Shown here: positions 16,320 through 25,150 of the stretch, one piece after another
Position numbering within the stretch: position 1 is the stretch's first letter
How the letters are laid out: every line of letters begins with the position of its first letter
DNA from: CAWBRY01 sp963791295
GTDB lineage: Bacteria > Bacteroidota > Bacteroidia > Chitinophagales > Chitinophagaceae
Reading direction: 5' to 3'
NCBI GenBank assembly: GCA_963791295.1
Contig: CAWBRY010000003.1
Location: 341,466-405,465, forward strand
DNA: 64,000 bases
The notes under the pieces: model-generated
Told to the model about the DNA's origin: nothing
The model's input: the letters and a program-made list of their open reading frames with translations, nothing else
Databases searched by the model: none
Made by a program: the position numbers and the translations under genes

Positions 16320-18530
16320 ATGAAAAAGATCATCAACATAAACCTAAGCGGAAGGGTAATTCCAATAGAGGACTCCGCTTATGAAATGTTACAAGCCTAC
16401 ATTGAAAGTCTTCGACGCTATTTTGCCAACGAAGAAGGCCGTGATGAGATCATCAATGATATTGAAAGCCGGATTGCAGAACTGATGAGTGAAAAGGTGC
16501 GGTTAGGTTCGGCATCCATCACCGACAATGATGTAAACGATATCATTGCTTCCATGGGTCGCCCGGAAGATTTTGAAGCGGCAGAAAATGAAAAATCGGC
16601 AGGAGCTCAGGCCGCCTCGGCCAAAACCGAACCCGAAGGAGAATATACTTATACCGCCTCGAAGCCAAAGTCGCGCTTGTACAGGGACAGTAGTGATAAA
16701 ATGATCGGAGGAGTTTGTTCGGGGTTGGCTAATTACTTAAATATTGACACATCCATCGTTCGATTATTATTTGCCATTATTACGTTTGGTGGCTTTGGCG
16801 CAGGAATACTGATCTATATTTTATTGTGGATCGTATTGCCGGTCAAAGGGCTCGAGGAATTCGAAGGAAAGCGATTATATCGCAATTCTGAAGATAGAAT
16901 ACTCGGTGGCGTGGGCAGTGGACTGGCGGCATATTTTGGCAGGGATCCCTGGTTTATCCGGATACTGTTTGCTGCACCATTACTATTAAATATATTCTTC
17001 CGAATACTGAATTGGCCGTTCCATAGTGACGGGTCATTTGTACCAAACATCGTGTTTGGTTCCATATCCGGAACCTTTATCCTGGCCTATATTGTTTTAT
17101 GGATTGTATTGCCGGAGGCCAAAAGCCAATATCAGAAAATGGAAATGCGCGGAGAAAAAGTAGATGTCAATACCATTCGCCAAAATGTGAAGGAAGGAAT
17201 TCAAAATACCAAATCAAAAATTAAAGATTGGGGAACAGAAGTAAAAAGTACGGCTCAGCAATTTAAAGGGAAGGCCAAAGAATTTGCCGATACTCGTGGT
17301 AAATCGTTTGCTTCTGAGGCAAGTAGTGCTGTAAGAAGAACGGGCAGCGGAATAGGCCGCATCATCGGCATTTTATTTAAGATATTCTTCCTGTTTATTG
17401 CCGGCACCATTGCATTCGCCTTATTTGTCGCTCTTATGGGGCTAGTATTCGGGGGCATTGGCATGTGGCCTCTCACCACATTTATATTGGACGGATTCTG
17501 GCAAAACGCATTTGCATGGGGGACATTAATTCTGTTCCTGGGAGTACCCCTCATCGGTTTTATAATTTGGTTATTGAGAAGGATCATGCGGGTAAAGTCT
17601 CAAAGCAATTACCTCGGTTGGACGTTCGGCGGTTTATGGACCCTGGGCTGGGTCTCTGTTGCATGCCTTGGAGCCAGCTTGTCTAATGATTTTCGTGTAA
17701 GCAATGATAGGACAGACGGAACAGAAATGTCGATTACGCAACCCGCCAAAGGCAAATTGCTGGTGAGTGTAAGCGAACCAGAAGTTGAATATTCCGGTTC
17801 CCTTCCATGGATCAGTTTTGAAGGCAATGGTATGGATATTACGAGAGATTCATTTAAACTTTCTAATGTTAGGATCAGGGTGGAGCAAAGCAAAGACTCG
17901 AGCTTTCACGTGGAAGTGAAGAAATATAGTCGCGGAAGGACACTGGCTGATGCAGAAGAAAAAGCGCAGCGCATAGTGTACAACGTAAATTATAAGGACA
18001 GTGTGCTGGACGTAGGAAGTGGGATTGCGATAGGCAAGGAGACAAAATTCAGGGGACAACAAGCAATTGTGGTTGTAAAAATTCCATCTGGAAGAAAGAT
18101 CCGTTTTGACGAATCACTGAATAAACTTCATGAATTGAACATCCGGATGAAAGACAATCGAAACTGGAATAGAAGAAACAGAAGATTTGACATTGATATG
18201 GATCATTACTTTGATTACAAGACAGGCGTCGATTATACAATGGGCGCTGATGGAGAGCTAAAAGGACCGGATGGAGTTTCTGTGAATAGTTACCGCTACT
18301 CCGAGAATGATAGCACCGCAAAAAAGGATTCAGTATCGGAAATACAGCGGCAGATAGATGAAGAAATTCGCAGGAAGGATGAAAGCGAAAAAAAGATCCG
18401 GGACCTGGAGAATAAGAAAAAACAATCGAAGCCCAGTACGAAAATAGAAGTACGCATGGAAGACAAGAACAATGAGGAATTAGCCGGATCGCCTTCGGCA
18501 GTCTTCTCTTTGATCAGCTGGCTTAATTAG
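16320..18530 (+). CDS. Membrane protein with two PspC domains
   Basis: A 736-residue inner-membrane protein. Residues 1-90 form a soluble helical N-terminal domain. Two PspC domains follow, near 118-175 (LYRDSSDKMIGGVCSGLANY) and 183-268 (LYRNSEDRILGGVGSGLAAY). Three or four further transmembrane segments lie at about 345-460. An extracytoplasmic beta-rich region with similarity in style to putative-adhesin/DUF4097 folds follows, and a Glu/Lys-rich coiled coil occupies about 660-715. PspC proteins take part in envelope-stress sensing. A PadR repressor directly upstream fits that role. Two hairpins, the second a good terminator, close the unit. Confidence 0.88.
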   Translation: MKKIININLSGRVIPIEDSAYEMLQAYIESLRRYFANEEGRDEIINDIESRIAELMSEKVRLGSASITDNDVNDIIASMGRPEDFEAAENEKSAGAQAASAKTEPEGEYTYTASKPKSRLYRDSSDKMIGGVCSGLANYLNIDTSIVRLLFAIITFGGFGAGILIYILLWIVLPVKGLEEFEGKRLYRNSEDRILGGVGSGLAAYFGRDPWFIRILFAAPLLLNIFFRILNWPFHSDGSFVPNIVFGSISGTFILAYIVLWIVLPEAKSQYQKMEMRGEKVDVNTIRQNVKEGIQNTKSKIKDWGTEVKSTAQQFKGKAKEFADTRGKSFASEASSAVRRTGSGIGRIIGILFKIFFLFIAGTIAFALFVALMGLVFGGIGMWPLTTFILDGFWQNAFAWGTLILFLGVPLIGFIIWLLRRIMRVKSQSNYLGWTFGGLWTLGWVSVACLGASLSNDFRVSNDRTDGTEMSITQPAKGKLLVSVSEPEVEYSGSLPWISFEGNGMDITRDSFKLSNVRIRVEQSKDSSFHVEVKKYSRGRTLADAEEKAQRIVYNVNYKDSVLDVGSGIAIGKETKFRGQQAIVVVKIPSGRKIRFDESLNKLHELNIRMKDNRNWNRRNRRFDIDMDHYFDYKTGVDYTMGADGELKGPDGVSVNSYRYSENDSTAKKDSVSEIQRQIDEEIRRKDESEKKIRDLENKKKQSKPSTKIEVRMEDKNNEELAGSPSAVFSLISWLN

Positions 18531-18547
18531 AACTCGGTTGAAGTTGG

Positions 18548-18567
18548 GTCCCGGTGAAAACCGGGAC
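18548..18567 (+). repeat. Perfect 8-bp hairpin with GAAA loop after the PspC gene
   Basis: GTCCCGGT and ACCGGGAC flank a GAAA tetraloop (GNRA type). It lies 18 bp after the stop and 3 bp before the terminator hairpin. It may protect the 3' end of the transcript. Confidence 0.55.
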
Positions 18568-18570
18568 AAA

Positions 18571-18605
18571 GGCTCTTTCTGTTTTCAAACAGAAGAGCCT
18601 TTTTA
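18571..18605 (+). terminator. Rho-independent terminator of the DUF4440-PadR-PspC unit
   Basis: GGCTCTT and AAGAGCC form the base of a stem, CTGTTT and AAACAG the top, with one bulged T and a 2-nt loop. A run of five T residues follows. Placement between the PspC gene and the gcvT promoter fits termination. Confidence 0.85.
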
Positions 18606-18646
18606 GCGCCCTGGAGGCCCTGAAGTAGGGACTCTTTATTTAATCC

Positions 18647-18654
18647 TAATTTTG
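18647..18654 (+). promoter_or_regulatory. -7 promoter element for gcvT
   Basis: TAATTTTG, an exact TAnnTTTG match 26 bp before the gcvT ATG and downstream of the preceding terminator. Confidence 0.6.
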
Positions 18655-18680
18655 CAATCCCTCAATTAGATAAAAGCCGG

Positions 18681-19784
18681 ATGAAGAACACTCCTTTTTC
18701 AGAGATACATATGGGCCTTAAGGCAAAGATGGCTGAATTTGCAGGTTACAACATGCCTATCAGTTATAGTGGAATTAACGATGAACACATGGCCGTTCGA
18801 AAGAATGCAGGCATTTTTGATGTGAGTCACATGGGTGAGTTCATGTTGAAAGGAAAAAACGCACTGGATCTGATTCAGCGAGTGACCAGCAATGATGCTT
18901 CGAAGCTCGATGCCGGCCAGGCACAATATAGTTGCCTTCCGAATGATACCGGCGGCATTGTAGATGATCTGCTGGTGTATTGTATCGAAAAAAACAATAT
19001 ATACATGCTGGTGGTGAATTCGTCAAATATTGAAAAAGATTGGAATTGGATCAGCAAGCACAATACGCGAAAAACGGAGATGCATAATATCTCTGACAAA
19101 ACCTGCCTGCTGGCCGTACAAGGACCCAACGCAACCAAAATACTTCAGCCACTAACGGAGATGAATATACTGGATCTCAAGTATTATACGTTTGTAAAGG
19201 GGAAGTTTGCGGATATCGACAACGTTTTAATCAGCGCTACTGGTTATACCGGGGCTGGGGGAGTGGAGATTTATTTTTCCAGGGACGTAGAGGGAGATAA
19301 AAAAGCAAAGCCTGCGCAGAGGATTTGGGATGCGATACTTAAGATCGGCGCTCCCCAGGGCTTGAAGCCCGTGGGATTGGGAGCCAGGGATACTCTTCGT
19401 TTGGAAATGGGATATTGTTTATACGGCAACGATATAGATGACACTACTTCACCTCTTGAAGCCGGATTGGGATGGATTACAAAATTTACTAAAGAATTTA
19501 CGGCAAGAGGCATTTTAGAAAATCAAAAGATGGAAGGTGTTGAAAGAAAACTGGTGGGTTTTGAAATGATCGAAAAAGGCATCGCTCGAAATGGGTATGA
19601 GATCAAGGATTTTTCCGGTGCCACAATTGGAAGGGTGACATCAGGTACTCAATCACCTAGTTTAAACAAGGCCATTGGCATGGGGTATGTTCGAACCAAT
19701 TTTGCCAGCATTGGGTCGGATATTTACATCCATGTGAGGGACAAATTACTGCAAGCCAAAGTAGCCAAAATACCCTTCGCATAA
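18681..19784 (+). CDS. gcvT: Glycine cleavage system T protein (aminomethyltransferase)
   Basis: A 367-residue GcvT that transfers the methylene unit from aminomethylated H protein to tetrahydrofolate. FAGYNMPISYSG near the N-terminus, GIFDVSHMGEF near 43-53, YTGAGGVEIYF and LRLEMGYCLYGNDI are all family motifs. Length is standard. It has its own promoter. No gcvH or gcvP lies in the window, so the system is dispersed, as is common in Bacteroidota. Confidence 0.96.
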   Translation: MKNTPFSEIHMGLKAKMAEFAGYNMPISYSGINDEHMAVRKNAGIFDVSHMGEFMLKGKNALDLIQRVTSNDASKLDAGQAQYSCLPNDTGGIVDDLLVYCIEKNNIYMLVVNSSNIEKDWNWISKHNTRKTEMHNISDKTCLLAVQGPNATKILQPLTEMNILDLKYYTFVKGKFADIDNVLISATGYTGAGGVEIYFSRDVEGDKKAKPAQRIWDAILKIGAPQGLKPVGLGARDTLRLEMGYCLYGNDIDDTTSPLEAGLGWITKFTKEFTARGILENQKMEGVERKLVGFEMIEKGIARNGYEIKDFSGATIGRVTSGTQSPSLNKAIGMGYVRTNFASIGSDIYIHVRDKLLQAKVAKIPFA

Positions 19785-19836
19785 TCGATTGCCCAAATAC
19801 GTTATTGTAATATTAAAAAAGATGTCTTTCATTTTA

Positions 19837-19844
19837 TAAATTTG
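19837..19844 (+). promoter_or_regulatory. -7 promoter element for the SRPBCC gene
   Basis: TAAATTTG, an exact TAnnTTTG match 27 bp before the ATG at 19872. Confidence 0.6.
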
Positions 19845-19871
19845 CAGGGATTTCAAAATTCAAACTCCTAT

Positions 19872-20348
19872 ATGCCTACCATTCATTTGACCACTTTCAT
19901 TGCGGCGCCTGTTCAGGTGGTGTTTGATCTGAGTAGAAGTATTGAAATGCATAAGCAATCCATGAAGCGTTTTAAGGAAGAAGCAGTGGCGGGTACCCGG
20001 TTCGGCCTGGTGGAAAAAGAAGATACGATTACCTGGAAAGCCAAGCATTTCTTAAAGAAGAGATTCTTACGGGTAAAGATAACAGAGATGAAAAAACCGG
20101 TTGGCTTTATCGACGAACAGTTGGAAGGCAACTTCAAGATGATGAAACATGAGCACCACTTCAAATCCTGCGAGAACGGTACCATACTAATTGATCTCTT
20201 CCATTTTGAATCTCCGTTTGGAATGGTAGGCAGATGGTTTAATGGCCTGTATTTTACCAGATATGTCCGGCGATTGCTGGAGCGTCGCAATAAGACCATT
20301 AAAGAATATGCGGAAAGTGGAAAATGGAAACACTTACTCGTAAAGTAA
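19872..20348 (+). CDS. SRPBCC family ligand-binding protein
   Basis: A 158-residue cytoplasmic protein with the START/Bet v1-like fold. TTFIAAPVQVVFDLSRSIEMH opens the first strand and helix (quoted in part: AAPVQVVFDLSRSIEMH), and a long C-terminal helix (RRLLERRNKTIKEYAE) closes the cavity. The family binds hydrophobic ligands; no specific substrate can be named. The start is at 19872 because the longer reading begins inside the promoter. comB follows 48 bp downstream with its own promoter box. Confidence 0.82.
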   Translation: MPTIHLTTFIAAPVQVVFDLSRSIEMHKQSMKRFKEEAVAGTRFGLVEKEDTITWKAKHFLKKRFLRVKITEMKKPVGFIDEQLEGNFKMMKHEHHFKSCENGTILIDLFHFESPFGMVGRWFNGLYFTRYVRRLLERRNKTIKEYAESGKWKHLLVK

Positions 20349-20378
20349 ACCTCCTTCGCTCATTAACTTTTGTTCCTT

Positions 20379-20386
20379 TATTTTTG
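20379..20386 (+). promoter_or_regulatory. -7 promoter element for comB
   Basis: TATTTTTG, an exact TAnnTTTG match 10 bp before the ATG at 20397, so the predicted leader is only a few nucleotides. Confidence 0.5.
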
Positions 20387-20396
20387 TTCCTACGCT

Positions 20397-21128
20397 ATGA
20401 GGAACAACAAACCATCTCTTTACACCTCTTATTCTCCCGCATTATTACATCTATATGATGTCAGCAATAGCATAGTAGTAATTATCGATATACTCCGCGC
20501 GACATCCACTATTGCTGCAGCCATCCATAACGGAGCCAGGTGTGTAATACCTGTTGACAGCGTGACGCGTTGTATTGAATTAGGAAAGCAAATTGGCGGA
20601 ATCACCGCTGGTGAGCGGGATGGCAAAATTGCCGAGGGCCTGGCGCATGGAAATTCTCCATTTGAATATCCGCGGGAATTTATTGAGGGAAAGACGCTCG
20701 TGCTGACCACGACAAATGGAACGCGGCTCTTACAGATGGCGCTGGAAAAAGGAGCGAAGGAAATAGTGACGGGATCGTTTTCCAATTTGTCTGCCGTATG
20801 TGAACACCTCACTGAAATGAAACTGCCCGTCATACTTGGCTGCGCAGCGTGGAAAGACAAAGTTAATATGGAGGATCTCCTGTTCGCCGGCGCCGTGATC
20901 TCCACTATCGGCAAGAATTTTTCCATTAATTGCGATTCCTCGACCATGGCTTCCACCTTATATCAAAAAGCCAAAAAAAATATGTTTGGTTTTATGAAGA
21001 AAAACAACGCATCCCATTTTCACCGGCTCATGAACTTCGGCCTGGAAAAGGATATTCGGTATTGTCTTACCAGCGATGTAGACAATGTATTACCGATTTA
21101 TAATGATGGGAAATTAGTGAAGAAATAA
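20397..21128 (+). CDS. comB: 2-phosphosulfolactate phosphatase (ComB family)
   Basis: A 243-residue member of the ComB family. IDILRATSTIAAAIHNGA near 31-48 and LVLTTTNGTRLL near 102-113 are its two signature blocks. In methanogens the enzyme removes phosphate from 2-phosphosulfolactate in coenzyme M synthesis. Bacteroidota do not make coenzyme M, so here it may serve sulfolactate metabolism, or another acid phosphatase role; this is inference. The longer reading adds nine residues and starts before the promoter box, so ATG 20397 is preferred. Confidence 0.88.
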   Translation: MRNNKPSLYTSYSPALLHLYDVSNSIVVIIDILRATSTIAAAIHNGARCVIPVDSVTRCIELGKQIGGITAGERDGKIAEGLAHGNSPFEYPREFIEGKTLVLTTTNGTRLLQMALEKGAKEIVTGSFSNLSAVCEHLTEMKLPVILGCAAWKDKVNMEDLLFAGAVISTIGKNFSINCDSSTMASTLYQKAKKNMFGFMKKNNASHFHRLMNFGLEKDIRYCLTSDVDNVLPIYNDGKLVKK

Positions 21129-21222
21129 ACCTCTAAAGATACTTCATTTTTTAGGCAATATCTTCAATAAAATTTATTTTTTATTTCTTGTCAATTGCAA
21201 GGAAATACGGATTACATTCTTT

Positions 21223-21230
21223 TATTTTTG
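21223..21230 (+). promoter_or_regulatory. -7 promoter element for the SNF2 helicase gene
   Basis: TATTTTTG, an exact TAnnTTTG match about 70 bp before the predicted TTG start at 21300. The surrounding 170-bp spacer is AT-rich and otherwise featureless. Confidence 0.5.
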
Positions 21231-21299
21231 CCGGTTAACCATTTTTTTGATTTGCCTATAAACATCTCAGTAAATCCCGGAAACTAAAATTCACATCGT

Positions 21300-24200
21300 T
21301 TGGCCTTACCCCACCTCGTTAAGTACGTATACACCCATGGAACGGATGAAGTGATCCGCAGAGGTAAGAAGATACATGCGATCGGCTTCGTCGAGTTGAT
21401 TGAATATGATGACTTGTTCGGCTCCGCCGTGTTTAGGGTGAAGGACGATAGTTATTCTACTTACTACAAAGTATATATCCAGAAATTCAAGGATCCTAAA
21501 TCCACATCGCTACGCTGTGGCTGCCCATATAACCTCGGGGACATCTGTCGTCATGAAGCAGCTGCTTTATTCCAGTTGCAGGAGATGATAGATCGTGGGC
21601 ATCTGCAAGCAGATGAAGTGCAGTATGATCAACGGCACACGGTTGCCAAGATGAAGACGATCGACCTCAAGACTCTGCGCTTACTATCTTCTCCCGAAGC
21701 CTTCGCGGAAGCAGAGATTTATCTAAGGAGCAACAAAGCCAGTATTGAAGAGGCCGAGAATGAGACAGTCCGCGCATCGGTTGCCTTGAATGGTCAAGTG
21801 TATAAAGTCATTATTCGTAAGAACGAAGAAAGAAATTTTGATACGAGCTGCGATTATGAAGACACGAAGCATCCGCTCTGCCTTCCCAAGCTGATCGTTT
21901 TATTGCAATTGATGAATAGCTACGGCACCGGTTATTTCGATACGATCAGAAACTGGAACAAGGAAAAAAATAAATTACTAGAAGCCTACGGATATTCATT
22001 GAACGACAACCTCCAGGGAAAATTTGAATTTGTTTACAAGGAAGGCAAACCCTTCCTGCGCGTGCTGGACGGCTCAATCAAAAGAGTTGCTCCGGTGGCT
22101 ATTCCTGCCCGCCCTGTCATTATCCCTCAGCAAGTAGAAGAAGTGACGGAGGCACCCGAAGAAGTAATGATCAAACCTTCGCACCGGCTGGGCATTGTTT
22201 TTAATTTCAATAAGAAGAATTACCCGCAATTCACGGTGGACGTAGTTATGGGTGAGCCGAACAATGATAATAATGGGTTTGTCGGCAAAACAGAAAAACT
22301 GGACATCTGTCGTTACGTAAACACGGATCACTTATCTGACCCCGATAAGGAATTGTTGACGGTGCTTCGCAAGTTGCAGGAAACAGAGATCAATAAATAC
22401 ATCAGTCGCAATTCGCCGTTTTCTGGTATTTGGGAAAATATCATTCACCAGGAAGAAGATGATTTACCGGACGAGACCAAAGAACTAATGGCTGAGTATC
22501 TGCTGCCGAAACTCAAGAAGATATTTACCGAATCAGCGGAAAGTCCCTTTGTATATCTTTTAAAAGACAAGAAGGCCTTTAAGACAAATAATTTGGAAGA
22601 GGTCCAGTTGCAGTCCGATGAAGCCAGGCCGCATTTTATCATTCGCAAAAATTCCCATTACCAGATCCAATGCCGCGTCAATGCCGGAGGCATGGATTAT
22701 GATCTTGGAGACAATGAAAGTGCGAGTCCCTTGTTTTTCTTGTACAACCACCAGATCCATCTGTGGAAGAGTAATGAAGTCATTCACCTGATCGAAAAGT
22801 TTCTGCCTTCTGGGAAGATCGTGGTAACTCCTGAAGATTGGAGTAAGACATTAAATGAATTCATTCTTCCGCTGGCGAAGGAGCATAAGCTGGATTTTGA
22901 CAAATCATTGGTGCAGGAAGTGAAAGATGGCAACCCGGAAGTGAAACTGTTTCTGCAGGAAAAAGGAGACTACCTCGTTTTCCAACCAACCTTCACCTAC
23001 AAAGGCTATGAGGCCAGGGTAAAGGACAGAGATGAAATGGTCGTTCCACAGGGGGATAAGGTCATGGTCGTCCATAGAAATCGCGAAGCAGAAAATGCTT
23101 TCATTCAAAAATTGCAGAACCTTCATTCCAACTTTATTTATAACGAAGAAACAGCTTCATTGGCCCTGAAAGGAACCGATGTTTTAAAAAACAACTGGTT
23201 CTTTTTGTTTGTGGATGCAATGAAGGAAATGAAGACGTCTGTATTTGGCTTTGAGGCATTAAAAAATTTCAGGTTCAATACGGCCAAACCACAGACCAAG
23301 ATATTTATCAGCAGCAATACCGATTGGTTTGATGCGCGGGTAGACATCGTCTTTGGTGATCAGCAGGTATCGGTGTCGGAGGTGAAAAGAGCACTGGCAA
23401 ACAAACAGCAATTTGTTCAGTTGAATGACGGTACACTGGGTATCCTTCCGGAAGAATGGCTGAAGAAATATTCCCTCCTATTCAGGGTGGGAGAGGGAAA
23501 GACCAACTCGCTTAAATTGTCAAGATATCATTTGAGCGTGGTGGATGAATTGTATGAGGGTCGCGACGAAGAAGAACTCGTTGTGCAGCTGGAAGAAAAA
23601 TATGCGAAGCTGCGGCAGTTCAATAATATAAAAGAGATCGACCCTCCTTATAGTTTGAAAATGGTACTGCGTCCTTACCAGGTGGCAGGTTATCAATGGC
23701 TGAATTATCTCAGCGAGATTAAATGGGGTGGAATACTGGCAGACGACATGGGTTTGGGTAAGACGGTCCAGGCCCTCTCATTCCTTGAATATTATAAGAC
23801 GACTCATGAAAAATTAAAGGCCCTGGTTATCTGTCCAACCACGCTCATTTATAATTGGGAAAATGAAATCAGGAAATTTACCCCCAAGCTGACTCATCGC
23901 ATTCATCACGGCGGCAGCCGCACCAGGTTGAAAGAAGAGTTGATTGACCACGATATCACGATTACCACTTACGGCACTTTGAGAAGCGATATTAAACTAC
24001 TGATGAGCGTCGAGTTTGATTATGTTGTATTGGATGAATCGCAAGCCATAAAAAATCCATCCAGTAAGGTGACTCGTGCGGCATGCCTCCTCAATGCAAA
24101 ACATCGGCTATGCATGAGCGGTACCCCATTGCAGAATAATACTTTTGACATTTTTGCTCAAATGAACTTTCTCAACCCGGGAATGCTGGGTACGGTTGAA

Positions 24201-25055
24201 TTTTTCCGCCAGGAATTTGCGATACCGATCGATAAATTTGGCGAGCAGGACCGGAAAGAACACCTCAAAAAGATACTTTATCCTTTCATCCTTAGAAGGA
24301 CAAAGGAGCAGGTCGCCAAGGACCTTCCTGAAAAGCAGGAGATGATCCTGTTTTGTGAGATGGAACATGAGCAACGGAAAATATATGACGCTTACCGCAA
24401 CGATTTCCGCAATCAGATATTGGGCACGATCGATATGCAGGGAATTCAAAAATCTCAACTGACCATATTACAGGGGTTGATGAAGCTGCGCCAGATATGT
24501 GATTCACCGGCGATATTGAATGAGGTGGATAAATTTGAAAATCATTCCATCAAATTGGAGGAGCTTGCCCGGGAGATAACAGAAAACATAGGTGATCATA
24601 AGGCATTGATCTTTTCTCAGTTCCTCGGTATGCTGGCGCTGATCAGGACAAGACTGGAACAGCTGGGAGTGAAATATGAATACTTTGATGGAAGTACATC
24701 GGCTCCCGACCGGGAAAAGGCGATTCAAAGTTTTCAGAGGGAACAGGAAGTGCGCGTTTTCCTGATTTCATTAAAAGCCGGTGGCGTTGGTTTGAACCTG
24801 ACTGCTGCGGATTACGTATATATCGTCGATCCATGGTGGAATCCGGCAGTAGAACAACAAGCCATTGACCGGACACATCGGATCGGACAGACCAAAAATA
24901 TATTTGCTTACCGGATGATCTGTAAGGATACTATTGAAGATAAGATTCTTCAACTCCAGGAAAAGAAAAGATTACTTGCAAAGGAATTGATTTCCGATGA
25001 TGCCACATTTGTTAAATCCCTCTCTCGTGAAGATGTAGAGTACCTGTTCAGTTAG
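21300..25055 (+). CDS. SNF2/Rad54-type helicase with SWIM zinc finger
   Basis: A 1251-residue DNA-dependent ATPase. A SWIM zinc finger lies near the N-terminus (Cys73, Cys75, Cys83, His85 in CGCPYNLGDICRH). A long middle region precedes the SNF2 ATPase with Walker A DDMGLGKT near 817 and motif II LDESQ near 912. The helicase C domain contains FDGSTSAPDREKAI and QAIDRTHRIGQ. Likely roles are remodelling of nucleoid proteins or clearing proteins from DNA. The start is TTG: the frame opens at 21288 and no ATG occurs before the conserved region. Confidence 0.93.
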   Translation: MALPHLVKYVYTHGTDEVIRRGKKIHAIGFVELIEYDDLFGSAVFRVKDDSYSTYYKVYIQKFKDPKSTSLRCGCPYNLGDICRHEAAALFQLQEMIDRGHLQADEVQYDQRHTVAKMKTIDLKTLRLLSSPEAFAEAEIYLRSNKASIEEAENETVRASVALNGQVYKVIIRKNEERNFDTSCDYEDTKHPLCLPKLIVLLQLMNSYGTGYFDTIRNWNKEKNKLLEAYGYSLNDNLQGKFEFVYKEGKPFLRVLDGSIKRVAPVAIPARPVIIPQQVEEVTEAPEEVMIKPSHRLGIVFNFNKKNYPQFTVDVVMGEPNNDNNGFVGKTEKLDICRYVNTDHLSDPDKELLTVLRKLQETEINKYISRNSPFSGIWENIIHQEEDDLPDETKELMAEYLLPKLKKIFTESAESPFVYLLKDKKAFKTNNLEEVQLQSDEARPHFIIRKNSHYQIQCRVNAGGMDYDLGDNESASPLFFLYNHQIHLWKSNEVIHLIEKFLPSGKIVVTPEDWSKTLNEFILPLAKEHKLDFDKSLVQEVKDGNPEVKLFLQEKGDYLVFQPTFTYKGYEARVKDRDEMVVPQGDKVMVVHRNREAENAFIQKLQNLHSNFIYNEETASLALKGTDVLKNNWFFLFVDAMKEMKTSVFGFEALKNFRFNTAKPQTKIFISSNTDWFDARVDIVFGDQQVSVSEVKRALANKQQFVQLNDGTLGILPEEWLKKYSLLFRVGEGKTNSLKLSRYHLSVVDELYEGRDEEELVVQLEEKYAKLRQFNNIKEIDPPYSLKMVLRPYQVAGYQWLNYLSEIKWGGILADDMGLGKTVQALSFLEYYKTTHEKLKALVICPTTLIYNWENEIRKFTPKLTHRIHHGGSRTRLKEELIDHDITITTYGTLRSDIKLLMSVEFDYVVLDESQAIKNPSSKVTRAACLLNAKHRLCMSGTPLQNNTFDIFAQMNFLNPGMLGTVEFFRQEFAIPIDKFGEQDRKEHLKKILYPFILRRTKEQVAKDLPEKQEMILFCEMEHEQRKIYDAYRNDFRNQILGTIDMQGIQKSQLTILQGLMKLRQICDSPAILNEVDKFENHSIKLEELAREITENIGDHKALIFSQFLGMLALIRTRLEQLGVKYEYFDGSTSAPDREKAIQSFQREQEVRVFLISLKAGGVGLNLTAADYVYIVDPWWNPAVEQQAIDRTHRIGQTKNIFAYRMICKDTIEDKILQLQEKKRLLAKELISDDATFVKSLSREDVEYLFS

Positions 25056-25150
25056 CATTTTCATTTTAACAGTTTGCTTGCTATAACGATCACTTCTTTC
25101 GAAGGTTTCGATCCTTCGGAGCGTCTAATTTCTGTACCAATTGTTGAAGC

